A stretch of 64,000 nt of DNA, from positions 1-64,000 of the forward strand of contig JAAWDS010000010.1 in the NCBI GenBank assembly GCA_022793895.1. The letters run 5' to 3'. Of the stretch, positions 57,351 to 64,000 are shown one piece after another; position 1 is the stretch's first letter; the number at the start of each line of letters is the position of its first letter. The notes beneath the pieces were generated by a model, which was given only the letters and a program-made list of their open reading frames with translations, was not told where the DNA came from and searched no databases. The position numbers and the translations under genes were made by a program. Source of the stretch: Provencibacterium sp. Lineage in GTDB: Bacteria > Bacillota > Clostridia > Oscillospirales > Ruminococcaceae.

Positions 57351-58526
57351 GTGCGCGTGGCGGCGGTGATCGCGGAGTTCAACCCCTTCCATAACGGGCA
57401 CGCCCACCTGATGAACGAGGTGCGGCGGGCCGGAGCGCAGTGGATCGTAGCGGTGATGAGCGGCTGCTATGTGCAGCGCGGGGAGCCTGCGCTCTATTCC
57501 AAATGGGTGCGGGCCAGGGCCGCCCTGCTCTCCGGGGTGGATCTGGTGCTGGAGCTCCCCCTCCCTTACGCCATTTCCGGCGCGCAGCGGTTTGCCAGGG
57601 GAGCGGCCGCCCTCTGCGGAGCGTTAGGCTGCGTGGATACGCTCGCCTTCGGCTGCGAGGCGCCGAGGCTCGCGGATTTGCAGCGGACGCGCGCCCTTCT
57701 GGATTCCCCCCGGCTGCCTGCGCTGCTGGCGGAGGAGCAGCGCGCCCGGCCCGGCATTACCTTCGCGGCCGCCCGGACCGCCGCCCTCTGCCGGTTGGGC
57801 GGCGAAGCGGCGGCGCAGACGGCCGCGGAACCGAACAACGCGCTGGCGCTGGAATATCTGGCGGCGCTGCGGACAGAGGGCGGAGCCATCGAGCCGTTTG
57901 CCGTCCGCCGGGTGGGAGCGGGGCACGATTCCCCGCTGCCGGAGGGGCGGTTTGCGAGCGCTACGGCGCTGCGAACCCGGATTCTGGCGGGGGAGGATGC
58001 CGCCCCTTACCTCCCGGCGGCCGCCTTGCCCGTCTATGAGGAAGCCCCCCGGCTGGATCGGACGGCCTTTGAAACCGCTCTGCTCAGCCATTTGCGCAGG
58101 CTGGGAAAGGAGGAGCTGGCCCGGCTCCCCGAACTGAGCGAGGGGCTGGAACACCGGCTGTATGCCGCGATACGGGAGGCCCGGACGCTGGAAGAGCTGT
58201 ACCGGCGGATGAAGTCGAAGCGCTACACCCACGCCCGGCTGCGCCGCCTGGCGCTGGCCGCCTTTTTGGGCGTGGAGGACCGGCACACGCGGATGCCTCC
58301 GCCCTATCTGCGCATCTTAGGCTACACCGCCGCCGGGCGGGAGCTCATCGAGGGCGGCCGGGCGCGGCTGCCGCTGGGCGGAAGCCTGCGGCGGCTGGAG
58401 CGGCTGGGCGGGCCCTGCGAAGAGTTTGCCGCCCTGGAGGCGGCGGCGGGCGATCAATATGCCCTCTTCTCCCGCCCGCGATCGGGCTGCGGATGCGAAT
58501 ATACCGCCGGGGTGCTGCATTTCTAG
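57351..58526 (+). CDS. tmcAL: tRNA(Met) cytidine acetate ligase
   Basis: TmcAL, 391 residues, which activates acetate with ATP and makes N4-acetylcytidine at the wobble base of elongator tRNA-Met. The HxGH-like nucleotidyltransferase site is FNPFHNGHAHLM, with AVMSGCYVQRGEPAL, RARAALLSGVDLVLELPLPYA and a C-terminal half ending in MKSKRYTHARLRRLALAAFLG. The start is GTG 57351, right after a strong AAAAAGGAGGTGA; the upstream open frame overlaps repeat copy F and is not protein-like. It precedes valS with an independent promoter between. Confidence 0.93.
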   Translation: MRVAAVIAEFNPFHNGHAHLMNEVRRAGAQWIVAVMSGCYVQRGEPALYSKWVRARAALLSGVDLVLELPLPYAISGAQRFARGAAALCGALGCVDTLAFGCEAPRLADLQRTRALLDSPRLPALLAEEQRARPGITFAAARTAALCRLGGEAAAQTAAEPNNALALEYLAALRTEGGAIEPFAVRRVGAGHDSPLPEGRFASATALRTRILAGEDAAPYLPAAALPVYEEAPRLDRTAFETALLSHLRRLGKEELARLPELSEGLEHRLYAAIREARTLEELYRRMKSKRYTHARLRRLALAAFLGVEDRHTRMPPPYLRILGYTAAGRELIEGGRARLPLGGSLRRLERLGGPCEEFAALEAAAGDQYALFSRPRSGCGCEYTAGVLHF

Positions 58527-58568
58527 CCGCCCGGCGCGTTATTTTTTCCGGAATGGGACAGCCCCTGC

Positions 58569-58597
58569 TTGCGTGCGGCGGATACATTGGGTATAAT
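58569..58597 (+). promoter_or_regulatory. Sigma-A promoter of valS
   Basis: TTGCGT (58569-58574), 17 bases, TATAAT (58592-58597). The leader is only about 80 bases, too short for a T-box, which many Firmicute valS genes have. Confidence 0.8.
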
Positions 58598-58682
58598 AGG
58601 AGAACAGCGGGCCGCTTAGAGAACGCGGCCCATCGAAGGCCGGCGGGACGGCAGAGATCCGGAAAGGAATGATCGAAAGCAG

Positions 58683-61310
58683 ATGAGAAAGCAATTAGAT
58701 AAGACCTATGATCCGAAACAGTTTGAGGATCGCATCTATCAAATGTGGCTGGACGGCGGCTATTTTCATGCGAAGCCGGATGCCGGCAAAAAGCCCTACA
58801 CCATCGTGATGCCGCCCCCCAACATCACCGGGCAGCTGCACCTGGGGCACGCGATGGACTGCACGCTCCAGGATACGCTCATCCGCTTCCGGCGGATGCA
58901 GGGCTATGAAGCGCTCTGGCTGCCGGGTACCGACCACGCCTCAATTGCTACCGAGGCGAAGATTGTCGCCGCTATGCGCGAAGAGGGGATCGACAAGAAG
59001 GATATCGGGCGCGAAGCCTTTTTGGAGCGCGCTTGGGCCTGGAAAAAGAAATATGGCGGCCGCATTGTCGAGCAGCTCAAGAAGATGGGCTCCTCCTGCG
59101 ACTGGGAGCGCGAACGCTTTACCTTGGATGAGGGCTGCTCGCGCGCCGTCCGGGTGGTGTTCAAAAATCTCTACGACCAGGGGCTTATCTACCGTGGGGA
59201 GCGCATCATCAACTGGTGCCCCGTTTGCGGCACCTCGATTTCGGATGCCGAGGTGGAGTATGAGGAGAAGGGCGGCCATTTCTGGCACCTGCGTTATCCC
59301 CTGAGCGATGGCAGCGGCTACCTGGAGCTGGCCACCACCCGCCCGGAAACGCTGCTCGGCGATACGGCGGTCGCCGTCCATCCGGACGACGAGCGCTACT
59401 GCCATCTCGTCGGCAAGACGGTGACGCTGCCGCTGGTGGGACGGGAGATCCCCGTCGTTGCGGATAGCTATGTGGAGATGGACTTCGGCACCGGCGTGGT
59501 GAAGATCACCCCGGCGCACGATCCGAACGATTTTGAAGTCGGGCTGCGGCATAACCTCCCGGTCATCAACGTGATGAACGAGGACGCCACCATCGGCGCG
59601 CAGTACGATGGGAAGTATGCCGGGATGAGCCGCTATGAGGCGCGCGCCGCCATTGTGGCGGATCTGGAGGCGCAGGGCTTCTTGGTGAAAACCGAGGATA
59701 TCAAGCACAACGTCGGAAGCTGCTACCGCTGCCACCATGAGGTGGAGCCGCGTGTCAGCCAGCAGTGGTTTGTGCGGATGCAGCCGCTGGCCGAACCGGC
59801 CATTGAGGCGGTGCGAGGGGGGGAGACCCGCTTCGTGCCGGAGCGGTTTGCCAAAACCTACTATAACTGGATGGAGAATATCCGCGACTGGTGTATCTCG
59901 CGCCAGCTCTGGTGGGGCCACCGCATCCCCGCCTGGTACTGCGAGGACTGCGGGAAGATAACGGTCGGAGTGGAAGCGCCCTCCGCCTGCGCCCACTGCG
60001 GTAGCGCGCGCATCCATCAGGATGAGGACACGCTCGACACCTGGTTCTCCTCCGCCCTCTGGCCGTTCTCTACCCTCGGCTGGCCGGACAAGACCCCGGA
60101 GCTGGACTTCTTCTACCCCACCTCCACGCTGGTGACGGGCTATGATATTATCTTCTTCTGGGTGGCCAGAATGATCTTTTCCGGTGTGGAGCACACCGGA
60201 AAAGCCCCGTTTGATACGGTGCTCATCCACGGCCTCATCCGCGATGAGCAGGGGCGCAAGATGTCGAAATCCTTGGGCAACGGCGTAGACCCGTTCGAGG
60301 TGATCGAGCAGTATGGCGCGGACGCGCTGCGCCTGACCCTCTGCACCGGCAACAGCCCCGGCAACGATATGCGCTTTTCGGGCGATAAAATCAAAGCCAG
60401 CCGCAACTTTGCGAACAAGCTCTGGAACGCCTCGCGCTATATCCTGATGAATCTGCCGGAGGATTTCCCGGCCCCCTCCCTGCCGGACAAGCTGGAGACC
60501 GAGGATAAGTGGGTGCTCAGCCGCTACAACACGCTGGTGAAGGAGTGCACCGACAACCTGGAGCGCTTTGAATTGGGCGTGGCGGTCCAAAAGCTCTATG
60601 ACTTTATCTGGGACATCTTCTGCGATTGGTATATTGAATTGACTAAGGCGCGCATTGCCGCCGGCGGCGAGAGCGCCGGGAGCGCGCAGCGGGTGCTGAC
60701 CTATGTGATGTCCGGCATTCTGCGGCTGCTTCACCCCTTCATGCCGTTTATTACCGAGGAAATCTGGCAGGCGCTGCCGAACGACTGCGCGAGCATCATG
60801 GCGGCCCCCTGGCCGGTTTACAGCGGCAAGCTCGCCTTCCCGGAGGAGGAGGCGCGCTTTGAAAGGGTGGTCGATCTCATCAGCGCCATCCGCGCCCGCC
60901 GCAGCGAGATGGGCGTGCCGCCCTCCCGCAAGGCGAAGGTCTATATTGCGTCCTCCCAGCCGGGGGTGTTCCAGAGCGGCGAGGCGTTCATCCTCCGCCT
61001 GGCCTCGGCCTCGGCGGTGGAGGCGGGGGAGAGCTTCGAGGTCCCCAACGCCGTCCAGGTGGTTACGGCCGACGCGCGGGCCTTCATCCCGCTGGGGGAT
61101 CTCATCGATGTAGAGAAGGAGCGCGCGCGGCTGCTCTCCGAGAAGGAAGCCTGTGAAAGCGACATCGCCTTCTTTGGCAAGAAGCTGGAAAACCCGCAGT
61201 TTGTCCAGCGCGCGCCGGAAAAGGTGGTGCAGGCGGAGCGGGAGAAGCTCCAGCGCGCACAGGACCGGCTGGAGAAGATTCTGGAGAGCCTGAGCGCCCT
61301 GGAGGGCTGA
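58683..61310 (+). CDS. valS: Valyl-tRNA synthetase
   Basis: An 875-residue class I synthetase. HIGH motif [16 protein letters not shown], editing domain around [17 protein letters not shown] and HDPNDFEVG, zinc-site cysteines in WYCEDCGKI and [26 protein letters not shown], and KMSKS in [12 protein letters not shown]. The anticodon-binding region is followed by the valyl C-terminal coiled coil ([20 protein letters not shown] onwards). Complete and typical. Confidence 0.97.
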   Translation: MRKQLDKTYDPKQFEDRIYQMWLDGGYFHAKPDAGKKPYTIVMPPPNITGQLHLGHAMDCTLQDTLIRFRRMQGYEALWLPGTDHASIATEAKIVAAMREEGIDKKDIGREAFLERAWAWKKKYGGRIVEQLKKMGSSCDWERERFTLDEGCSRAVRVVFKNLYDQGLIYRGERIINWCPVCGTSISDAEVEYEEKGGHFWHLRYPLSDGSGYLELATTRPETLLGDTAVAVHPDDERYCHLVGKTVTLPLVGREIPVVADSYVEMDFGTGVVKITPAHDPNDFEVGLRHNLPVINVMNEDATIGAQYDGKYAGMSRYEARAAIVADLEAQGFLVKTEDIKHNVGSCYRCHHEVEPRVSQQWFVRMQPLAEPAIEAVRGGETRFVPERFAKTYYNWMENIRDWCISRQLWWGHRIPAWYCEDCGKITVGVEAPSACAHCGSARIHQDEDTLDTWFSSALWPFSTLGWPDKTPELDFFYPTSTLVTGYDIIFFWVARMIFSGVEHTGKAPFDTVLIHGLIRDEQGRKMSKSLGNGVDPFEVIEQYGADALRLTLCTGNSPGNDMRFSGDKIKASRNFANKLWNASRYILMNLPEDFPAPSLPDKLETEDKWVLSRYNTLVKECTDNLERFELGVAVQKLYDFIWDIFCDWYIELTKARIAAGGESAGSAQRVLTYVMSGILRLLHPFMPFITEEIWQALPNDCASIMAAPWPVYSGKLAFPEEEARFERVVDLISAIRARRSEMGVPPSRKAKVYIASSQPGVFQSGEAFILRLASASAVEAGESFEVPNAVQVVTADARAFIPLGDLIDVEKERARLLSEKEACESDIAFFGKKLENPQFVQRAPEKVVQAEREKLQRAQDRLEKILESLSALEG

Positions 61311-61342
61311 CCGAAATCAAGGGGGAGGTTCCCTCTCCCCGC

Positions 61343-61383
61343 AAAAAAGCATCCCGGAGGTTCTCCTCCGGGATGCTTTTTAG
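61343..61383 (+). terminator. Intrinsic terminator of valS
   Basis: AAAAAAGCATCCCGGAGG with exact complement around TTCT, followed by a T run. Confidence 0.9.
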
Positions 61384-61489
61384 ATTGCCGGGAAAGCCCT
61401 TTGGAGCGAAGCGGCGCGGAGAAAGCCCGGCGGGCTTCTGAAGTCTTTTGCGCCGCATCATTTTTATCTTCCGGCCTTGCAGAGAGGGT

Positions 61490-62569
61490 TCAGCAAACGC
61501 GTACCCGCCAGCCGAACGGATCCTCCGCGCGGCCCCACTGGATGGCCGTCAGCGTGTCGTAAAGCCGTTGGGAGACGGGGCCTATCCGGCCGCCGCCGAT
61601 GGTCATGACGAGGCTGTCATATTTCAGCTCGCCCACCGGGGAGATGACCGCCGCCGTGCCGGTGCCGAAGGCTTCGGCGAGCTTCCCGCTGCGGTAGGCT
61701 TCGACCACCTCATCGATCGAAAGGCGGCGCTCCACGGCGTTCAGCCCCCAGCTGCGCAGCAGCTCCAGCACCGACTTGCGGGTAATGCCCGGCAGGATGC
61801 TCCCGCTCAACGCCGGGGTGACCACCTCATCCCCGATGACGAAGAACATGTTCATTGCGCCGACCTCTTCGATGTATTTGCGTTCCACGCCGTCCAGCCA
61901 AAGCACCTGCGAATAGTTCTGGCCGTGCGCCTCATCCTGCGCCTTGAGGGAGGCGGCATAGTTCCCGCCCGTCTTGGCCATGCCGATGCCGCCGCGCACC
62001 GCGCGCACATAGCTCTGCTCGACATAGATCTTCACCGGATCCAACCCCGTCGGGTAGTAGGGGCCGGAGGGGGAGAGCAGCACCATGTAAAGATAGCTGT
62101 CCGACGGCTTTACGCCGAGCTTCGGCTCGGTGGCGATGATGAAAGGGCGGATGTAGAGCGAGGAATCCTTGGCGTGGGGGATCCAATCGCGATCGAGCTC
62201 GACGAGCTGCTTGAGGCTCTCCAGCAGCAGCTCCTCATCGAGCGGCGGAATGCACATCCGCTCGCAGGAGGCGTTGAGCCGCTTAAAGTTTTCCTGCGGC
62301 CGGAAGAGATAAACCCCGCCGTCATCCCCGCGATAGGCTTTGAGGCCCTCAAAGATCTCCTGGCCGTAGTGCAGGCACATGGCCGAGGGCTCCATCGGGA
62401 TGGGGCCGTAGGGTACGATGCGGGCGGAGTGCCAGCCCTGGCCCTTATCATAATTCATGATCAGCATGTGATCGGTAAAGATGGTTCCGAAGCCCAGCTT
62501 CGATTCATCCGCCGGCTTTGCCTTTGGAGCGGCGGTGCGCTCCACTTTGATTTCATACATCACGCTCAC
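61490..62569 (-). CDS. ilvE: Branched-chain amino acid aminotransferase
   Basis: A 359-residue fold-type IV PLP enzyme that interconverts Val, Leu and Ile with their keto acids. The PLP Lys is in GIGMAKTGGNYAASLKAQ, and other blocks are ALHYGQEIFEGLKAYR-like (MCLHYGQEIFEGLKAY), VLWLDGVERKYIEEVGAMN and EAFGTGTAAVISPV. ATG 62569 or 62560 could be the start. It has its own promoter and a leader hairpin. Confidence 0.95.
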   Translation of the reverse strand: MSVMYEIKVERTAAPKAKPADESKLGFGTIFTDHMLIMNYDKGQGWHSARIVPYGPIPMEPSAMCLHYGQEIFEGLKAYRGDDGGVYLFRPQENFKRLNASCERMCIPPLDEELLLESLKQLVELDRDWIPHAKDSSLYIRPFIIATEPKLGVKPSDSYLYMVLLSPSGPYYPTGLDPVKIYVEQSYVRAVRGGIGMAKTGGNYAASLKAQDEAHGQNYSQVLWLDGVERKYIEEVGAMNMFFVIGDEVVTPALSGSILPGITRKSVLELLRSWGLNAVERRLSIDEVVEAYRSGKLAEAFGTGTAAVISPVGELKYDSLVMTIGGGRIGPVSQRLYDTLTAIQWGRAEDPFGWRVRVC

Positions 62570-62658
62570 CCTTTACTCTAGTATATAAAACCGCCCGCCA
62601 ACCGGCCGGCAGCTTTTTGCAGGAACGAAAGCTGCCCATTGCACATTCGCTTTTTTGC

Positions 62659-62687
62659 ATTTTATCACCTTGAAGCGAAAAATGCAA
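62659..62687 (-). promoter_or_regulatory. Promoter of ilvE
   Basis: Minus-strand TTGCAT (62687-62682), 17 bases, TAAAAT (62664-62659). The leader of about 85 bases has the hairpin GGCAGCTTT/AAAGCTGCC; no known riboswitch or T-box. Confidence 0.75.
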
Positions 62688-62754
62688 CCGGCGGCCGGTA
62701 TCTTGCGGCCGGCTGCGCCGTTTTCAGACGGCCGCAAAAAAGAAAAGAAACGGT

Positions 62755-62823
62755 GCGGGCCGCTCCTCCGGTTTGTAGAAAAAGGACGCGCTGAAAAAAT
62801 TTCATTTTGCAGCGCGTCCTTTC
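62755..62823. repeat. Partial intergenic repeat with terminal palindrome
   Basis: GTGCGGGCCGCTCCTCCGGTTTG, the module before H0 in full copies, is followed directly by an AAAGGACGCGCTG palindrome (62781-62822). Internal hairpins H1 and H2 are missing. It separates divergent ilvE and the riboswitch-antiporter unit. Confidence 0.65.
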
Positions 62824-62852
62824 GCGCACTGGGAAAATTTTGCCACAGCATC

Positions 62853-62881
62853 TTGACTTCCAGATGGGAATATGGTCTAAT
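62853..62881 (+). promoter_or_regulatory. Sigma-A promoter of the riboswitch-antiporter transcript
   Basis: TTGACT (62853-62858), 17 bases, TCTAAT (62876-62881). The transcript would begin about ten bases before the aptamer. Confidence 0.75.
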
Positions 62882-62900
62882 AAGGGAAACAAAATAAACC

Positions 62901-62986
62901 CGTGAGGGAGTAGCAGGCGTCTTTGGCGCAGCAAGTCAACATCCTGGCCGTTTCGGTCTGGCTTGCTTTCATTTGCGAGACTCATG
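62901..62986 (+). promoter_or_regulatory. yybP-ykoY (Mn2+) riboswitch aptamer
   Basis: The hallmark strands of this manganese-sensing class are present. P1 CGTGAG (62901-62906) pairs with CTCATG (62981-62986), each immediately next to the conserved GGAGTAGC (62907-62914) and GCGAGA (62975-62980). The second helix contains GTCAACA (62935-62941) followed by the TGGCC/GGTC hairpin and closed by GCAAG/CTTGC. The spacing and order match the family. In known cases metal binding turns on exporters of Mn2+. Here it sits before a cation antiporter gene. Confidence 0.85.
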
Positions 62987-63000
62987 TATGGCTTTGGCAG

Positions 63001-63070
63001 TACATGGGGCAGGCTCTCCCCCGTTTGGAGGACCCATGTATGGCTTATCCGGCTATACTTGGGTCTTTTG
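63001..63070 (+). terminator. Riboswitch expression platform with terminator
   Basis: GACCCATGTATGGC (63031-63044) pairs with GGCTATACTTGGGTC (about 63051-63064, one mismatch) followed by TTTTGTTATT, an intrinsic terminator. An alternative helix, TACATGGG (63001-63008) with CCCATGTA (63033-63040), is perfect and would break it. A third, CATGTA (62983-62988) with TACATG (63001-63006), competes with both P1 and the antiterminator. Confidence 0.75.
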
Positions 63071-63097
63071 TTATTCTAAAAACGGGAGGAAACGGAA

Positions 63098-64000
63098 ATG
63101 GAACTGGCTGTGACTGTTCTGCTGTTCGCTGCGGGCGCGGCGCTCGTCATCAAAGGAGGGGATCTCTTCGTGGATGCCGCCTCATGGATTGCCGAAAGGA
63201 GCGGGATCCCCAAGCTGATTGTCGGGGCCACCATCGTCAGCCTGGCGACGACCATGCCGGAAATGCTGGTGTCCGTCATGGCGGCCGTACAAGGAAAGGT
63301 GGATATGTCGATCGGGAACGCCGTAGGCAGCGTTACGGCGAACCTGGGGCTTATCATGGCGCTGGCGCTTATCTGCATGCCGGGAACGATCCGCCGGAGC
63401 GATTACCTGCTGAAAACCGTCCTGATGCTCGCCGCCGCTGCGCTCATAGCGGCCTGCGGGGTGGCAGGGGCGGTCCCCCTGCCGGTTTCGCTGATGCTGA
63501 TCGCCGTCTTCGCCGTGTTTCTGTGGGAAAATATCCGCGGGGCGCGAAAGTCGGCGGTCCTCCGGCAGCAGGAGCCGGGCAGCAGAAGCCCTCTTTCGCG
63601 GAAAACCGCACTTCTCTATGGGCTGAAATTTGCCGCGGGCGCGGCGGGAATTATCGTTGGCGCGCAGCTTTTGGTGGATAACGGCAGCGAATTGGCGCGC
63701 TTGGCAGGGATCCCGGAGCGGGTCATTGGGATAACGCTGGTAGCGGTCGGAACTTCTCTGCCGGAATTGATTACGACGGTGACGGCCATCGTTAAAAAAC
63801 AGTCCGCCCTGTCGGTGGGAAATATCCTGGGGGCCAACATCATGGATTTGGCCCTCATCATGCCCCTGTCGTCGCTGCTTTCAGGACAAGCGCTGCCTAT
63901 TTCACCCGCCTTTGCCTTTGTGGATCTGCCTGTCTGTCTGCTCATTGGGCTGCTTGCCATGGTTCCCGCTCTCATCCGTTCGCGGTTCAGCCGCTGGCAG
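63098..64000 (+). CDS. Ca2+/cation antiporter family protein (partial)
   Basis: The frame is open from ATG 63098 to the window end, 301 codons, so the C-terminus is missing. It is a CaCA-type exchanger with two inverted repeats: LVIKGGDLFVDAAS with GATIVSLATTMPEMLVSVMAA, then SIGNAVGSVTANLGLIM; and in the second half GAQLLVDNGSELAR with GITLVAVGTSLPELITTVTA and SVGNILGANIMDLALIM. The acidic cation-site residues (PEM and PEL) are present. GGGAGGAAACGG precedes the start. Control by a Mn riboswitch suggests Mn2+ as a substrate. Confidence 0.92.
   Translation, partial: MELAVTVLLFAAGAALVIKGGDLFVDAASWIAERSGIPKLIVGATIVSLATTMPEMLVSVMAAVQGKVDMSIGNAVGSVTANLGLIMALALICMPGTIRRSDYLLKTVLMLAAAALIAACGVAGAVPLPVSLMLIAVFAVFLWENIRGARKSAVLRQQEPGSRSPLSRKTALLYGLKFAAGAAGIIVGAQLLVDNGSELARLAGIPERVIGITLVAVGTSLPELITTVTAIVKKQSALSVGNILGANIMDLALIMPLSSLLSGQALPISPAFAFVDLPVCLLIGLLAMVPALIRSRFSRWQ

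Noticed and set aside
58527..58682. T-box leader upstream of valS
   Set aside because: The space between the promoter and the start is about 80 bases, and neither the conserved T-box sequence nor a terminator is present.
58941..60734. 597-codon open frame on the minus strand
   Set aside because: Antisense to valS, with no recognisable domain.
62923..63681. Open frame of 252 codons on the plus strand
   Set aside because: It begins inside the riboswitch and runs out of frame over the antiporter gene; the translation becomes Arg/Gly-rich without family features, while the antiporter frame from 63098 is clearly conserved.
1..64000. tRNA, rRNA and insertion sequence genes
   Set aside because: I looked for cloverleaf-type sequences, rRNA signatures and transposase motifs and saw none; a covariance-model scan could still find a divergent tRNA.

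Overview
The window looks like the chromosome of a GC-rich, endospore-forming Firmicute, most likely a gut-type clostridium of the Ruminococcaceae/Oscillospiraceae kind. This is inferred from gene content: spoIVA next to a SipL-type gene, a YpeB-type germination gene, two small coat-type proteins, Mn-riboswitch and sigma-A promoter style, several GH2 glycosidases and class B sortase chemistry. No tRNA, rRNA, CRISPR, prophage or transposase gene was recognised. Most genes are housekeeping or metabolic.

Layout. 1-2.6 kb: two hairpin-bearing direct repeats, a cyclophilin, a HEPN/nucleotidyltransferase pair and plsY. 2.7-10.7 kb (minus strand): a coiled-coil orphan, then one tightly overlapped operon running from 10.7 kb down to 3.4 kb with a peptide-type ABC importer (lipoprotein, two ATPases, two permeases) followed by a LytTR response regulator and an AgrC-like sensor kinase. 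11-19 kb: DUF2200, DUF3842 plus an IlvD/Edd dehydratase, then a four-gene Gld-like ABC system. 19.3-24 kb: an amidohydrolase, a YibE/F membrane protein with an acidic serine repeat, and YpeB. 24-30.4 kb: a cysteine desulfurase-ThiI operon that ends in a 1265-residue fusion of CinA, class B sortase and SpoIID. 30.5-36 kb: a large Sel1-repeat protein, then SipL and SpoIVA. 36-49 kb: an M42 homologue with missing catalytic residues, a trypsin-like protease, a GT2 glycosyltransferase, an ArsR-type regulator with beta-mannosidase, MutT, GalM, two D,D-carboxypeptidases and an MFS carrier. 49-58 kb: a GH2 enzyme, coat proteins, a HAD phosphatase, an ANT(6)-like nucleotidyltransferase, azlCD, a DUF4965 protein and TmcAL. 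58.7-64 kb: valS, a branched-chain aminotransferase, and a yybP-ykoY (Mn2+) riboswitch in front of a Ca2+/cation antiporter gene cut by the window end.

Three things stand out. First, the CinA-sortase B-SpoIID fusion joins a cytoplasmic nucleotide enzyme to an extracellular transpeptidase and a peptidoglycan lytic domain across one membrane segment. Second, a family of structured intergenic repeats recurs at six or more places; each has one preceding hairpin, then an outer stem enclosing two hairpins. The stem sequences differ between copies but the pairing is kept, and several copies are bounded by inverted terminal repeats, like a MITE family. Isolated palindromes with the same terminal sequence serve as transcription terminators after many genes. 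Third, the Mn riboswitch leader contains a legible set of mutually exclusive hairpins that predicts metal-induced read-through.

Many genes have a near-consensus promoter of the form TTGNNN-17-TATAAT, and several need TTG or GTG starts placed by their ribosome binding sites.
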